Part shown: positions 26,501 through 34,141 of the stretch, in pieces
Layout: the number at the start of each line of letters is the position of its first letter
Numbering within the stretch: position 1 is the first letter of the stretch
Position numbers and translations under genes: made by a program
Source of the DNA: Sphingobacterium gobiense
GTDB taxonomy: Bacteria; Bacteroidota; Bacteroidia; Sphingobacteriales; Sphingobacteriaceae
Direction of reading: 5' to 3'
Assembly: GCF_002980575.1 (NCBI RefSeq)
Contig: NZ_PVBS01000002.1
Span: 1,240,001 to 1,304,000 of the forward strand
DNA length: 64,000 bases
The notes under the pieces: generated by a model
Databases searched by the model: none
The model's input: the letters and a program-made list of their open reading frames with translations, nothing else
What the model was told of the DNA's origin: nothing

Positions 26501-26974
26501 ATGGCAGAAGTAACTTATTACACACAAGAGGGATTAGATAAGCTGAAGCAAGAGTTACAGTATCTAAAAACAGAAGGCCGGGCGAATATCGCTAAAGCGA
26601 TAGCAGAGGCAAGGGATAAGGGAGATTTATCCGAAAATGCGGAATATGATGCCGCAAAAGAAGCGCAAGGTTTGCATGAAGCGAAGATCGCTAAATTAGA
26701 AGGCGTCTTAGCCAGTGCGCGCCTAATTGACGAATCCAATCTGGACACGTCAAAGGTTTTGGCTTTGTCTTATGTCAAGATTAAGAACAAGAACAACAAT
26801 GCTGTAATGACGTATCAACTGGTTTCGGAGACAGAAGCAGATTTGAAGGCGGGGAAGATTTCTGTAAAATCACCGATTGCCCAAGGGCTTCTTGGTAAAT
26901 CTGTGGGGGACGTTGCTCAGGTGGAAGTCCCGGCAGGTATCGTTGAGTTCGAAATCTTGGAGATCTCAAGGTAA
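26501..26974 (+). CDS. greA: Transcription elongation factor GreA
   Basis: Binds the RNA polymerase secondary channel and stimulates cleavage of backtracked transcripts. 157 aa is the standard length. The N-terminal coiled coil spans about residues 5-75 (YYTQEGLDKLKQELQYLK, ARDKGDLSENAEYDAAKE), with the two acidic tip residues in GDLSENAEY. The C-terminal FKBP-like domain has SVKSPIAQGLLGKSVGDVAQV. No clear promoter box upstream; a terminator follows. Confidence 0.97.
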   Translation: MAEVTYYTQEGLDKLKQELQYLKTEGRANIAKAIAEARDKGDLSENAEYDAAKEAQGLHEAKIAKLEGVLASARLIDESNLDTSKVLALSYVKIKNKNNNAVMTYQLVSETEADLKAGKISVKSPIAQGLLGKSVGDVAQVEVPAGIVEFEILEISR

Positions 26975-27033
26975 AAGATAGACGGTTATGTGCGGTTTCT
27001 GCCATAACCGCACATCGTTTACGAAATAATTTG

Positions 27034-27066
27034 AAACGGTTGCAAAATAGAGCAACCGTTTTTTTG
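27034..27066 (+). terminator. Rho-independent terminator of greA
   Basis: AAACGGTTGC (27034-27043) / GCAACCGTTT (27052-27061) followed by further T residues. A second inverted repeat, ATGTGCGGTT / AACCGCACAT, lies at about 26988-27015. Confidence 0.88.
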
Positions 27067-27163
27067 CTTAATATACACAGGCGCTACCAATGTAACGAAG
27101 ACACCACTTAACTACATATACGATAACTTAGAAGAACAATGCACGTATTTCAGACGGTTTTTT

Positions 27164-27171
27164 TATCTTTG
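27164..27171 (+). promoter_or_regulatory. -7 box TATCTTTG of the HIT gene
   Basis: TATCTTTG, 27 nt upstream of the ATG at 27199. No TTG at the usual -33 position. Confidence 0.5.
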
Positions 27172-27198
27172 TTTGTTATTTCTATAAATAGATAAAAG

Positions 27199-27615
27199 AT
27201 GTCAACAATTTTTTCAAAAATAGTGTCAGGTGAGATTCCCGCTTATAAAGTAGCGGAAAGTATCGATTATTTGGCTTTTTTAGACGTTAGCCCTTTAACG
27301 AGCGGTCATGTCCTAGTTATTCCAAAGAAAGAAACAGACTATATCTTTGATATTAATGACGATGAATATATGGGTATGTGGGTGTTCGCAAAGATTGTTG
27401 CCCAAGGCATAAAAAAGGTGTTCCCCTGCCGAAAAGTGGGCGTCGCTGTAGTCGGCTTGGAAGTGGCTCACGCTCATATTCATTTAATCCCGTTAAATGA
27501 AGTGGATGATATGAACTTTGCTCGTCCGAAACTGAGCCTGCCAAGTGATGAAATGACAAAAATAGCGGAGGACATCAGGGAAGCTATTTCGGAAGTGACA
27601 AATGCTGACTCATAA
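27199..27615 (+). CDS. HIT-family nucleotide hydrolase
   Basis: A 138-aa HIT protein of the HinT/FHIT-like class, which hydrolyses adenosine nucleotide conjugates (AMP-lysine, phosphoramidates, dinucleotides). It starts STIFSKIVSGEIPAYKVAE and has SGHVLVIPKKE and the active-site triad AHAHIHLIPL near residue 92. No regulator domain. The exact substrate is unknown. Commonly located next to greA in Bacteroidota, as here. Confidence 0.93.
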   Translation: MSTIFSKIVSGEIPAYKVAESIDYLAFLDVSPLTSGHVLVIPKKETDYIFDINDDEYMGMWVFAKIVAQGIKKVFPCRKVGVAVVGLEVAHAHIHLIPLNEVDDMNFARPKLSLPSDEMTKIAEDIREAISEVTNADS

Positions 27616-27672
27616 TCTAATTTAGAAACAAAGAGATTTTAGATCAGCTTGCTGATATACTAAATAGAAATT

Positions 27673-28323
27673 ATGCAAGATTTGTGGCTGTCTTTTCAGC
27701 AATTGATGGATCCGGAATATTTACTAAGCCATGGTGGGTTCTATATTGTAGTGCTGATCGTCTTTGCTGAAACAGGCCTATTTTTTGGTTTCTTTTTGCC
27801 TGGAGATTATCTACTATTTTTAGCTGGTTTATTTTGCGCGTTAGGGAAGATTGATGTTGATATCGTAACAATGTATTTCGGTATTCTCGGGGCAGGGGTT
27901 CTAGGTAATTTTACGGGTTATTGGTTTGGTTATCGAACGGGGCCCATGCTTTTCAAACGAAAGGATTCGCTTCTCTTTAAGCGGAAATACGTGATTATGG
28001 CAGAGGAATTCTATCACAAATATGGAGGGACTGCCTTGATTATAGGGCGTTTCGTACCAATCGTTCGCACCTTTGCTCCCATATTTGCCGGCGTGGTCAA
28101 ACTGAATTTTCGAAAATTTATCTTTTACAACATCGTTGGAGCCTTTTTGTGGGTTAGCTTGCTGACATTGACCGGGTATTTTCTGGGAGTCAAGTTTCCC
28201 GCGATCATTAACTACGTAGAGTATATCATCGTCGGATTGATTGCTATCGCATTTCTGCCGATCGCTATCGCACTGCTTAAAAGATGGTTAAAGAACAGAA
28301 AAAACAAACAAACAAATAAATAA
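27673..28323 (+). CDS. DedA/SNARE-associated family membrane protein
   Basis: A 216-aa inner-membrane protein with about five hydrophobic segments. It has the DedA signatures ETGLFFGFFLPGDYLLF near the N terminus and GRFVPIVRTFAPIFAGV in the second half. Members of the family are undecaprenyl-phosphate flippases or act in membrane-potential and antibiotic tolerance. A basic C terminus (KRWLKNRKNKQTNK) faces the cytoplasm. It precedes ppa by 21 bp. Confidence 0.9.
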   Translation: MQDLWLSFQQLMDPEYLLSHGGFYIVVLIVFAETGLFFGFFLPGDYLLFLAGLFCALGKIDVDIVTMYFGILGAGVLGNFTGYWFGYRTGPMLFKRKDSLLFKRKYVIMAEEFYHKYGGTALIIGRFVPIVRTFAPIFAGVVKLNFRKFIFYNIVGAFLWVSLLTLTGYFLGVKFPAIINYVEYIIVGLIAIAFLPIAIALLKRWLKNRKNKQTNK

Positions 28324-28344
28324 AACAAACAGTAACAGTAATTA

Positions 28345-28887
28345 ATGAACAAACAACATCCTTGGCACCAGATAGCTCCTGGAAGCGACGTGCCAAATTC
28401 GGTCAATGCCATCATCGAAATTACAAACGGCTCAAAAGGAAAGTATGAATTGGACAAGGAAACAGGTCTTCTTTTATTGGATCGCGTTCTAAGTTCTTCT
28501 GTTGTCTATCCTGCCAATTATGGTTTTATCCCACAAACCTATTGTGATGATAAAGACCCACTGGATATCTTAGTTATATGCTCGGTAGATATCCTGCCGA
28601 TGACTTTGGTAGAGGCCAAAGTAATCGGGGTGATGAATATGGTCGATGGAGGAGAACAGGATGATAAAATCATCGCCGTAGCAAAACACGACCCTAAATA
28701 CAGCTATTTGAATGATATGGAAGATTTAGCACCGCATATCATGAAAGAGATCGTTCAGTTTTTTGAAAGCTATAAGGCGCTGGAGAAGAAAAAGGTGCGT
28801 GTCGATGGTATTCACGGTCGTCAGCGTGCGCAGGAAATCTTGTTAGATAGTATCGAACTATATAACAAAGAATTCGGTAACAAATAA
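28345..28887 (+). CDS. ppa: Inorganic pyrophosphatase, family I
   Basis: Hydrolyses pyrophosphate from biosynthetic reactions in the cytoplasm. 180 aa, the usual size for the soluble family I enzyme. It shows SVVYPANYGFIPQTYCDD, the metal-binding signature DDKDPLDILV and the second Asp/Lys cluster GGEQDDKIIAVAKHDPKY. Likely co-transcribed with the DedA gene upstream and the CorC-type gene 8 bp downstream. Confidence 0.96.
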   Translation: MNKQHPWHQIAPGSDVPNSVNAIIEITNGSKGKYELDKETGLLLLDRVLSSSVVYPANYGFIPQTYCDDKDPLDILVICSVDILPMTLVEAKVIGVMNMVDGGEQDDKIIAVAKHDPKYSYLNDMEDLAPHIMKEIVQFFESYKALEKKKVRVDGIHGRQRAQEILLDSIELYNKEFGNK

Positions 28888-28895
28888 TATATAGC

Positions 28896-30212
28896 ATGGC
28901 TATCGATGTTTTTTGGACGGTATTTTTAGTGGTAGCTAACGGTTTTTTCGTAGCTGCGGAATTTGCAATTGTCAAGGTTCGGGCTTCCCAGATCGAGCTG
29001 CAGGCGAAATCAGGAAGTAAGGTTGCTAAAATTGCCCAAAATATCACCAAGCATTTAGATGGTTATTTAGCAGCTACCCAATTAGGGATTACATTGGCTT
29101 CTCTTGCGCTCGGATGGGTGGGAGAGGCCGTAATGACCAGGATTGTTCACGAATTTTTTGGGTTGTTCAACGTTGAACTGACGAGCACAGTGGCGAAAAA
29201 CTTGGGGCATGTCCTTGCATTTAGTATCATTACCTTTTTGCATATTGTGTTTGGTGAGCTGGCTCCAAAATCTATCGCGATACAAAGGCCGGTGGCCACG
29301 ACGATGCGGATTGCCGCACCGCTGCAGTTTTTCTACTATATTTTCAAACCGATTATATGGTTGCTCAATGGCTTCGCCAACTTTTTATTACGGCTTATAG
29401 GCATCGATGTCCAAGCGCACGAAGCGCATCATTCGTCGGAGGAATTGCAGTATTTGCTGGAAAAAGGAAAAGAAAGTGGCGCGCTAAATATTAACGAACA
29501 CCAGTTGATCAAGAACGTATTTGAGTTCAATGAACGTATTGTAAAAAATATTATGGTTCCGCGGACTAAAATTACGGCTATCGAAATTACAGATACGGCA
29601 GAAGATCTTATTAAAACGGCTACGGAAGAAGGTTACTCCCGCATTCCTATCTATGATGACAATATAGACCAGATTGTAGGTATCGTACACACGAAGGATT
29701 TATTGCCGATTATTGTAGAGGGGAAAGAGGTGATTTTAAAGAATATAATACGTAAGCCCTACTTTATTCCTGAAACGAAAAAAATTAACGACTTGATGGC
29801 CGAATTCCAGCAAAAGCGGATGCAGATAGCCATTGTGTTAGATGAATTTGGTGGAACGGCGGGTATGGTGACCCTAGAAGATATTGTGGAAGAATTGGTT
29901 GGGGAAATACAAGATGAATATGATGAGGAAACACCGGTTGTAGAAAAGATTTCAGAGACTGAGTATATGGTTGATGCCGGAGCTAATGTACATGATGTGA
30001 ACGGCTATCTACCACTAGAATTGCCCGAAAGTTCTGATTACGATACCATGGCTGGGCTGGTAAGTCATTATTTTGAGAAGATTCCAGATGTCGGCGAAGT
30101 AAGGGAAGCAGCCGGATATTCGTTCACGATTATCAAGAAGACCCAACAAAACATCGAATTCGTGAAATTGGAATTGATGGAAACACCGTACGACGATATG
30201 GATGACGAATAA
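28896..30212 (+). CDS. CNNM/CorC-type hemolysin-family membrane protein
   Basis: A 438-aa protein with an N-terminal DUF21 membrane domain (residues about 1-190; VVANGFFVAAEFAIVKVR, LASLALGWVGE). Two CBS domains follow (about 210-330; IMVPRTKITAIE, GIVHTKDLLPI, LDEFGGTAGMVTLEDI), then a C-terminal CorC/HlyC domain (about 345-430). The CBS pair binds nucleotides. Family members are linked to magnesium/sodium transport and to gliding or haemolysin annotations; transport of Mg2+ is the better-supported role. It sits between ppa and rsmE with 7-8 bp gaps. Confidence 0.9.
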   Translation: MAIDVFWTVFLVVANGFFVAAEFAIVKVRASQIELQAKSGSKVAKIAQNITKHLDGYLAATQLGITLASLALGWVGEAVMTRIVHEFFGLFNVELTSTVAKNLGHVLAFSIITFLHIVFGELAPKSIAIQRPVATTMRIAAPLQFFYYIFKPIIWLLNGFANFLLRLIGIDVQAHEAHHSSEELQYLLEKGKESGALNINEHQLIKNVFEFNERIVKNIMVPRTKITAIEITDTAEDLIKTATEEGYSRIPIYDDNIDQIVGIVHTKDLLPIIVEGKEVILKNIIRKPYFIPETKKINDLMAEFQQKRMQIAIVLDEFGGTAGMVTLEDIVEELVGEIQDEYDEETPVVEKISETEYMVDAGANVHDVNGYLPLELPESSDYDTMAGLVSHYFEKIPDVGEVREAAGYSFTIIKKTQQNIEFVKLELMETPYDDMDDE

Positions 30213-30219
30213 GTAAAGT

Positions 30220-30942
30220 ATGCATCTTTTTTATACCCCCACTATTGAGCCACATTATCAGGAATTTATACTCAGCGAAGATGAAAGTAAACACGCCATC
30301 CGGGTGCTACGTTTATCGTCAGGAGATGAGATTTATTTGATTGATGGTGTTGGCGGATGGTATACCGCCAAAATTCTTGATCCACATCCCAAACGAACCA
30401 CATTATCCATACTCCACGTCGCGCAGGGGTACGAGAAACCCGCTTATTATTTACATGTGGCTGTAGCGCCGACAAAAAACATCGATAGGTTGGAGTGGTT
30501 TTTAGAAAAGGCCACGGAAATTGGTATCCAAGAAATCACACCGATTATCGCGGCCCATTCAGAACGTAAGGAAGTAAAGTTAGAACGGTTGAATAAAGTG
30601 GTCGTTTCCGCTATGAAACAATCACTTAAAGCCTATCTCCCAAAGATAAATCCTGCAATTTCCATTTCGAAGTTTTTCGAAGAAATAAAACAGGAAGAAT
30701 ATACGACTAAAACCATTGCACATTGTGCAGCGGGACAAAAACAATATTTAGCGGATATTTGTCCGCCGGCAGGTAAGTATCTTATTTTAATAGGCCCAGA
30801 AGGAGACTTCTCCGAAACGGAGATTGGACAAGCATTATCCTTAGGTTATCAACCGGTTTCACTGGGAAACAGTCGTCTGCGTACGGAAACAGCTGCACTA
30901 GCAAGTTGTTTAGAGATTGCGGTACTAAACCGTTCTTTTTAA
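30220..30942 (+). CDS. rsmE: 16S rRNA m3U1498 methyltransferase
   Basis: Methylates N3 of U1498 in 16S rRNA. The 240-aa SPOUT-fold protein has an N-terminal PUA-like part (HAIRVLRLSSGDEIYLIDG) and a C-terminal knotted SAM site with LILIGPEGDFSETEI and SLGNSRLRTETAALAS, which are diagnostic. Its TAA stop sits inside the loop of the terminator hairpin. Confidence 0.95.
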   Translation: MHLFYTPTIEPHYQEFILSEDESKHAIRVLRLSSGDEIYLIDGVGGWYTAKILDPHPKRTTLSILHVAQGYEKPAYYLHVAVAPTKNIDRLEWFLEKATEIGIQEITPIIAAHSERKEVKLERLNKVVVSAMKQSLKAYLPKINPAISISKFFEEIKQEEYTTKTIAHCAAGQKQYLADICPPAGKYLILIGPEGDFSETEIGQALSLGYQPVSLGNSRLRTETAALASCLEIAVLNRSF

Positions 30943-30957
30943 AAGAACGGTTTTCTT
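30927..30957 (+). terminator. Terminator overlapping the rsmE stop codon
   Basis: AAACCGTTCTTTT (30927-30939) and AAAAGAACGGTTT (30941-30953) with the stop codon at 30940-30942 in the loop, then TTTTCTTT. Confidence 0.75.
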
Positions 30958-30971
30958 TATACAAATTCTTT

Positions 30972-31340
30972 CATCTTCTTTTTCCCCGTGAAAAAGAAGC
31001 AAAAACCTCGTCACTTCGGACATTTGACATAAGGGATAGTGCTAAAATTAGATTTGTACAATCGTCAAATCTCCGTATGTGACATTTAGGGTTAAGGAAG
31101 GGGTAGTGCATTACGTATATGAACGCGATCGATAATTGATGGTGGTGTCGCGAATTAACACGACCTTATATTGTTCTGCGGCCATTTTTCTGAAGATTAT
31201 TCCGTAAAAAACAAAATACTGTCCGAGCGATAGCGAGTTTATTTTGTTTAGGAATAGACGAAGAAAAATAGCAGAACCATATTCAGTCTTGACTTTTTGT
31301 CTCCTTTTTTGTCAAGAAAAAAGGAGTAAAAGAAATTTGA
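30972..31340 (+). repeat. Dispersed non-coding element, copy C (diverged)
   Basis: Clearly alignable along its length with copies A and B, by eye about 70% identical. The block from GCGAGTTTATTTTGTTTAGG through CAGTCTTGACTTTTTGT (about 31223-31300) is nearly invariant. Hairpin: GTCAC/GGAcATTTGAC (31010-31028) with GTCAAATcTCC/GTGAC (31064-31083), one mismatch. Distal fold: CTTGAC (31288-31293), CTCCTTTTTT (31301-31310), GTCAAG (31311-31316), AAAAAAGGAG (31317-31326). Compared with A/B the stems change on both sides. It also has a start-side hairpin CTTCTTTTT/AAAAAGAAG. Same orientation as the upstream rsmE gene. Confidence 0.8.
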
Positions 31341-31358
31341 TTAAAGATAACCTTCGTT

Positions 31359-31844
31359 TTATTTAACTAAAACAGCATCTACAATCTGAATCTCTGCATT
31401 CCCTTTTAAAGGCTCGGGATTGAACACCATTTTTCCTTTGATCTTAATAGGTTCCTCGGTAAACTTTACGGACTCGTTTTTCATGAAGATTTCGACCATA
31501 GGTGGAATGCCGTTACTTCCGCAGAAAGCACACTGCATGACGGGAAGTACCGATAGCATAAACGTCTTGTGGTTGCGGCCACTGTTTAACGGCACGAGGT
31601 AACCGGGAAGCTCTACCACTTTATTTTCTAAGGCTTTTAAAACGGGCGGATAGTGTGGAGTATATACCTTTTTATTGTTCTCTGTGGTTACCTTATACAT
31701 CATTTTGTCGACGGCTTCCCAGGTGCTGTTCATCATCGGCGTATGGTCAGGTACATTCTCCCCTGGAAACTGCCCGATTTGGCCTTTTGCCGTACCGACG
31801 GTGAATAACGTTATGATAATTGCTAATACTTTTATTTGCTTCAT
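31359..31844 (-). CDS. DUF3299-like periplasmic protein
   Basis: A 161-aa exported protein with signal peptide MKQIKVLAIIITLFTVGTAKG. The core has KVVELPGYLVPL, FMLSVLPVMQCAFCGSNGIPPMVEIF with two cysteines (CAFC) and a C-terminal beta region, matching DUF3299. Comparable proteins accompany MacB/FtsX-type ABC transporters in Zur-controlled loci such as PA4063-PA4066 of Pseudomonas aeruginosa. It lies 51 bp after the permease gene of the same strand, so a role in the same (probably metal-linked) transport system is inferred. Confidence 0.7.
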   Translation of the reverse strand: MKQIKVLAIIITLFTVGTAKGQIGQFPGENVPDHTPMMNSTWEAVDKMMYKVTTENNKKVYTPHYPPVLKALENKVVELPGYLVPLNSGRNHKTFMLSVLPVMQCAFCGSNGIPPMVEIFMKNESVKFTEEPIKIKGKMVFNPEPLKGNAEIQIVDAVLVK

Positions 31845-31895
31845 CGTTTTTATTTATCTAATCTTTTTAATCGGACACTTGTAACGCATCACGAG

Positions 31896-33293
31896 CTACT
31901 TATCGGCTAAAATCGTTGAAATGGATGTCTTGTAGGCTTTAATAGCTGGAATCATCGCTGCTAAAACGCCCAATAAACAAGCCGCAAGCACTAAAATCAA
32001 CTCTTGTCCATGGATGTTAAATGCTGTGATAAAATCAGCACTTTCACTGGTTTGTTGGCCTATAACATATAAAGCACCATGTCCGAGGACTAATCCTGTA
32101 ATTCCGCCTATCAATGTAATCACTAAGCCTTCGACTAATACGAGGCCGAAAAGTTTAGTTTTGGACGCTCCCATAGATCGCATAATAGCCAGGTCATATT
32201 TCCGCTCTTTCAAAGCATTATAAAGGCTAATAAATACACTTAGGCCGGCGATAAGCATAATAATATAGGCTAGGATAGTAAGTGAATCCAGCCCTACACC
32301 TAATAACGAAAATAAACGTGTACTTTCGATAGCTGGCGATGCGGCTTGCATATCCGTCGATTCGTTTACCAAGCGTGGGATGACACTCATCGCCGCTGGC
32401 GAACTGTATTTAACCAACAATGCCGTTACTTCCTCCCCGCGATCCGCTAGCATGTCTGCTCCAATATTTTTGATGAACATGTCGTTTGGTTTCTCGGAGA
32501 CCATTTCTTCATGGCTGTGCGCATCGTCGTCGTGATGTTCATGTTGATGTTCATCATGTTCGTGCTCGTGTGCGTGGCTATCGTGTTCATGTTGATGCTC
32601 TTCGTGGTGTTCATGGTCGTGATCGTGATCATGTTTTTCATCATGTGTATGTCCGCTATGATCGTGGTCATCATGATGGAGCCCATGTACATCCCATACG
32701 CTTTCTAGATTACACAGGATAAGGTTGTCCACTATGGAACCCGATTTCTCTAGTATGCCGACTATTTTAAACGGATGGTCGTCGTGTACATGTCCATCTT
32801 CGGAAAGTCCGTGTGCAGTGAAAAATTCATCGCCTATTCTCAAACCTCTTTTACGCGCGACCTCGCTTCCTATTACGGCTTCAAAGGAGGTTTTCCATAG
32901 ATTTCCATCTTTTATGGATAATCCATAAAGTTCCAAGTAAGACGGCTCCGTACCAATGACACGGTGCCCTTTGAAGTTATCCCCTAACGAAATGGGAACC
33001 GCCATTTCGATAAAAGGATTTTCACTAAGTTGCCTAGCTTGTGTTAACGCAATATTGCCGGTAGGGTTGTCCACATGGTAAAGCGAACTCAGAATGAGTT
33101 GCAAAGGGCTCCCTTTGGCACCAACAACTAGGTCAATGTTTTTTGTGTTATTAGTGAGTTGCTTTTCAAACGTATCGCCCGTGATGTAGATAACACACAA
33201 AATGGCCACACCGAAAGCGGTGAGTAATATGCTGAGCAGGGTTGAGCCTAGCTGTTGGGTAATATTCTTCCAGACGAGTTGCAAATTATTCAT
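31896..33293 (-). CDS. FtsX/MacB-type ABC permease with histidine-rich periplasmic insert
   Basis: A 465-aa permease: TM1 at about residues 18-38, a periplasmic MacB-like domain (about 40-325), and three C-terminal helices (about 330-460, including LMLIAGLSVFISLYNALKERKYDLAIMRSMGAS). Residues 203-261 form an insert with 26 histidines, alternating with Asp/Glu, absent from ordinary LolC/MacB proteins. It probably binds Zn2+ or a similar metal. It is 2 bp downstream of the ATPase gene. The substrate could be a metal, a metal-loaded protein or a lipoprotein; the sequence does not decide. Confidence 0.85.
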   Translation of the reverse strand: MNNLQLVWKNITQQLGSTLLSILLTAFGVAILCVIYITGDTFEKQLTNNTKNIDLVVGAKGSPLQLILSSLYHVDNPTGNIALTQARQLSENPFIEMAVPISLGDNFKGHRVIGTEPSYLELYGLSIKDGNLWKTSFEAVIGSEVARKRGLRIGDEFFTAHGLSEDGHVHDDHPFKIVGILEKSGSIVDNLILCNLESVWDVHGLHHDDHDHSGHTHDEKHDHDHDHEHHEEHQHEHDSHAHEHEHDEHQHEHHDDDAHSHEEMVSEKPNDMFIKNIGADMLADRGEEVTALLVKYSSPAAMSVIPRLVNESTDMQAASPAIESTRLFSLLGVGLDSLTILAYIIMLIAGLSVFISLYNALKERKYDLAIMRSMGASKTKLFGLVLVEGLVITLIGGITGLVLGHGALYVIGQQTSESADFITAFNIHGQELILVLAACLLGVLAAMIPAIKAYKTSISTILADK

Positions 33294-33295
33294 AG

Positions 33296-33934
33296 CTACA
33301 GTTGATAGGAATTAGCAAATTGATCTTTTATACGCTTGTCGTGCGTGGCGATGAGTAGCGTAGAACCATAGCCACTAGCAATATTGAAAAGTAACTGCAG
33401 CACTAAGTCCGTATTCTTATCATCCAATGACGCTGTGGGCTCGTCGGCTAACAACAACCCCGGACGATTAACCACAGCCCTAGCAATGGCAACACGTTGC
33501 TTTTGTCCGCGGCTTAGTTGGCCCGGCAGCGCATTAGCTTTATCTTTTAATTGCAATTGATCCAACATCTCGATAATAGCTTGGTCATCTACCGGATTTT
33601 TGGCAAGGCGCTGCGCCAGCTTGATATTTTCGGTTACGGTGAGGTTTCGCAAGAGGTGTGCTTCTTGAAATATAAAGCCTAGATTCTTTGCGCGAAAAGC
33701 ATCGAGTGCGGTACCGCTCATGGTATACAGCGATTGGTTCATCAGATGAGCCTCGCCGGTAGTCGGTTTGGACAGACCACTCAGCAAATGTAAGAGTGTG
33801 GTCTTTCCTGTTCCCGAATCCCCTAAGAGCAAGCTATGTTGGTTTTTTTGTATATGGATATCCGGAAATTCCAGTTTGACACCCTGTGGATATTGGTAAC
33901 TTAACCCAACGGATGATAGTACCGTATCTGCCAT
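33296..33934 (-). CDS. ABC transporter ATP-binding protein (LolD/MacB type)
   Basis: A 212-aa ATPase with Walker A GDSGTGKTTLL (about residues 38-48), Q-loop FIFQEAHLL, signature LSRGQKQRVA, Walker B GLLLADEPTASLD and the switch histidine in ATHDKRI. The class pairs with FtsX-type permeases, here encoded 2 bp downstream. First gene of a three-gene operon ending with the DUF3299-like protein. Confidence 0.92.
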   Translation of the reverse strand: MADTVLSSVGLSYQYPQGVKLEFPDIHIQKNQHSLLLGDSGTGKTTLLHLLSGLSKPTTGEAHLMNQSLYTMSGTALDAFRAKNLGFIFQEAHLLRNLTVTENIKLAQRLAKNPVDDQAIIEMLDQLQLKDKANALPGQLSRGQKQRVAIARAVVNRPGLLLADEPTASLDDKNTDLVLQLLFNIASGYGSTLLIATHDKRIKDQFANSYQL

Positions 33935-34100
33935 AGTTTGTTGTTTTAAGGCACCAAATTACTAACTATTATACACAACTCCGAATAATAAAGTTACGGA
34001 AGCTGAGATTTAACGAGAAAAATACAAAACGCTCCAGCGGTAGTTAACAATTTATTAACGAACAAGTGACGTTTTAATAATTTAATGTTAACAGTTAGCT

Positions 34101-34120
34101 AATATTATGCTCATAATATT
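34101..34120. promoter_or_regulatory. Palindrome between the ABC operon and TonB receptor
   Basis: AATATTAT-GCTC-ATAATATT, a perfect 8-bp inverted repeat with 4-nt spacer, 21 bp before the TonB-receptor ATG. Its position in the divergent intergenic region suits a metal-regulator operator (Fur/Zur type), but it does not match a consensus I can name. Confidence 0.4.
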
Positions 34121-34141
34121 GCAACATAATTTTAACACGCG

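Noticed and set aside
32486..32722. 78-codon plus-strand frame rich in Val/His/Arg
   Set aside because: Antisense shadow of the histidine-rich insert of the ABC permease.
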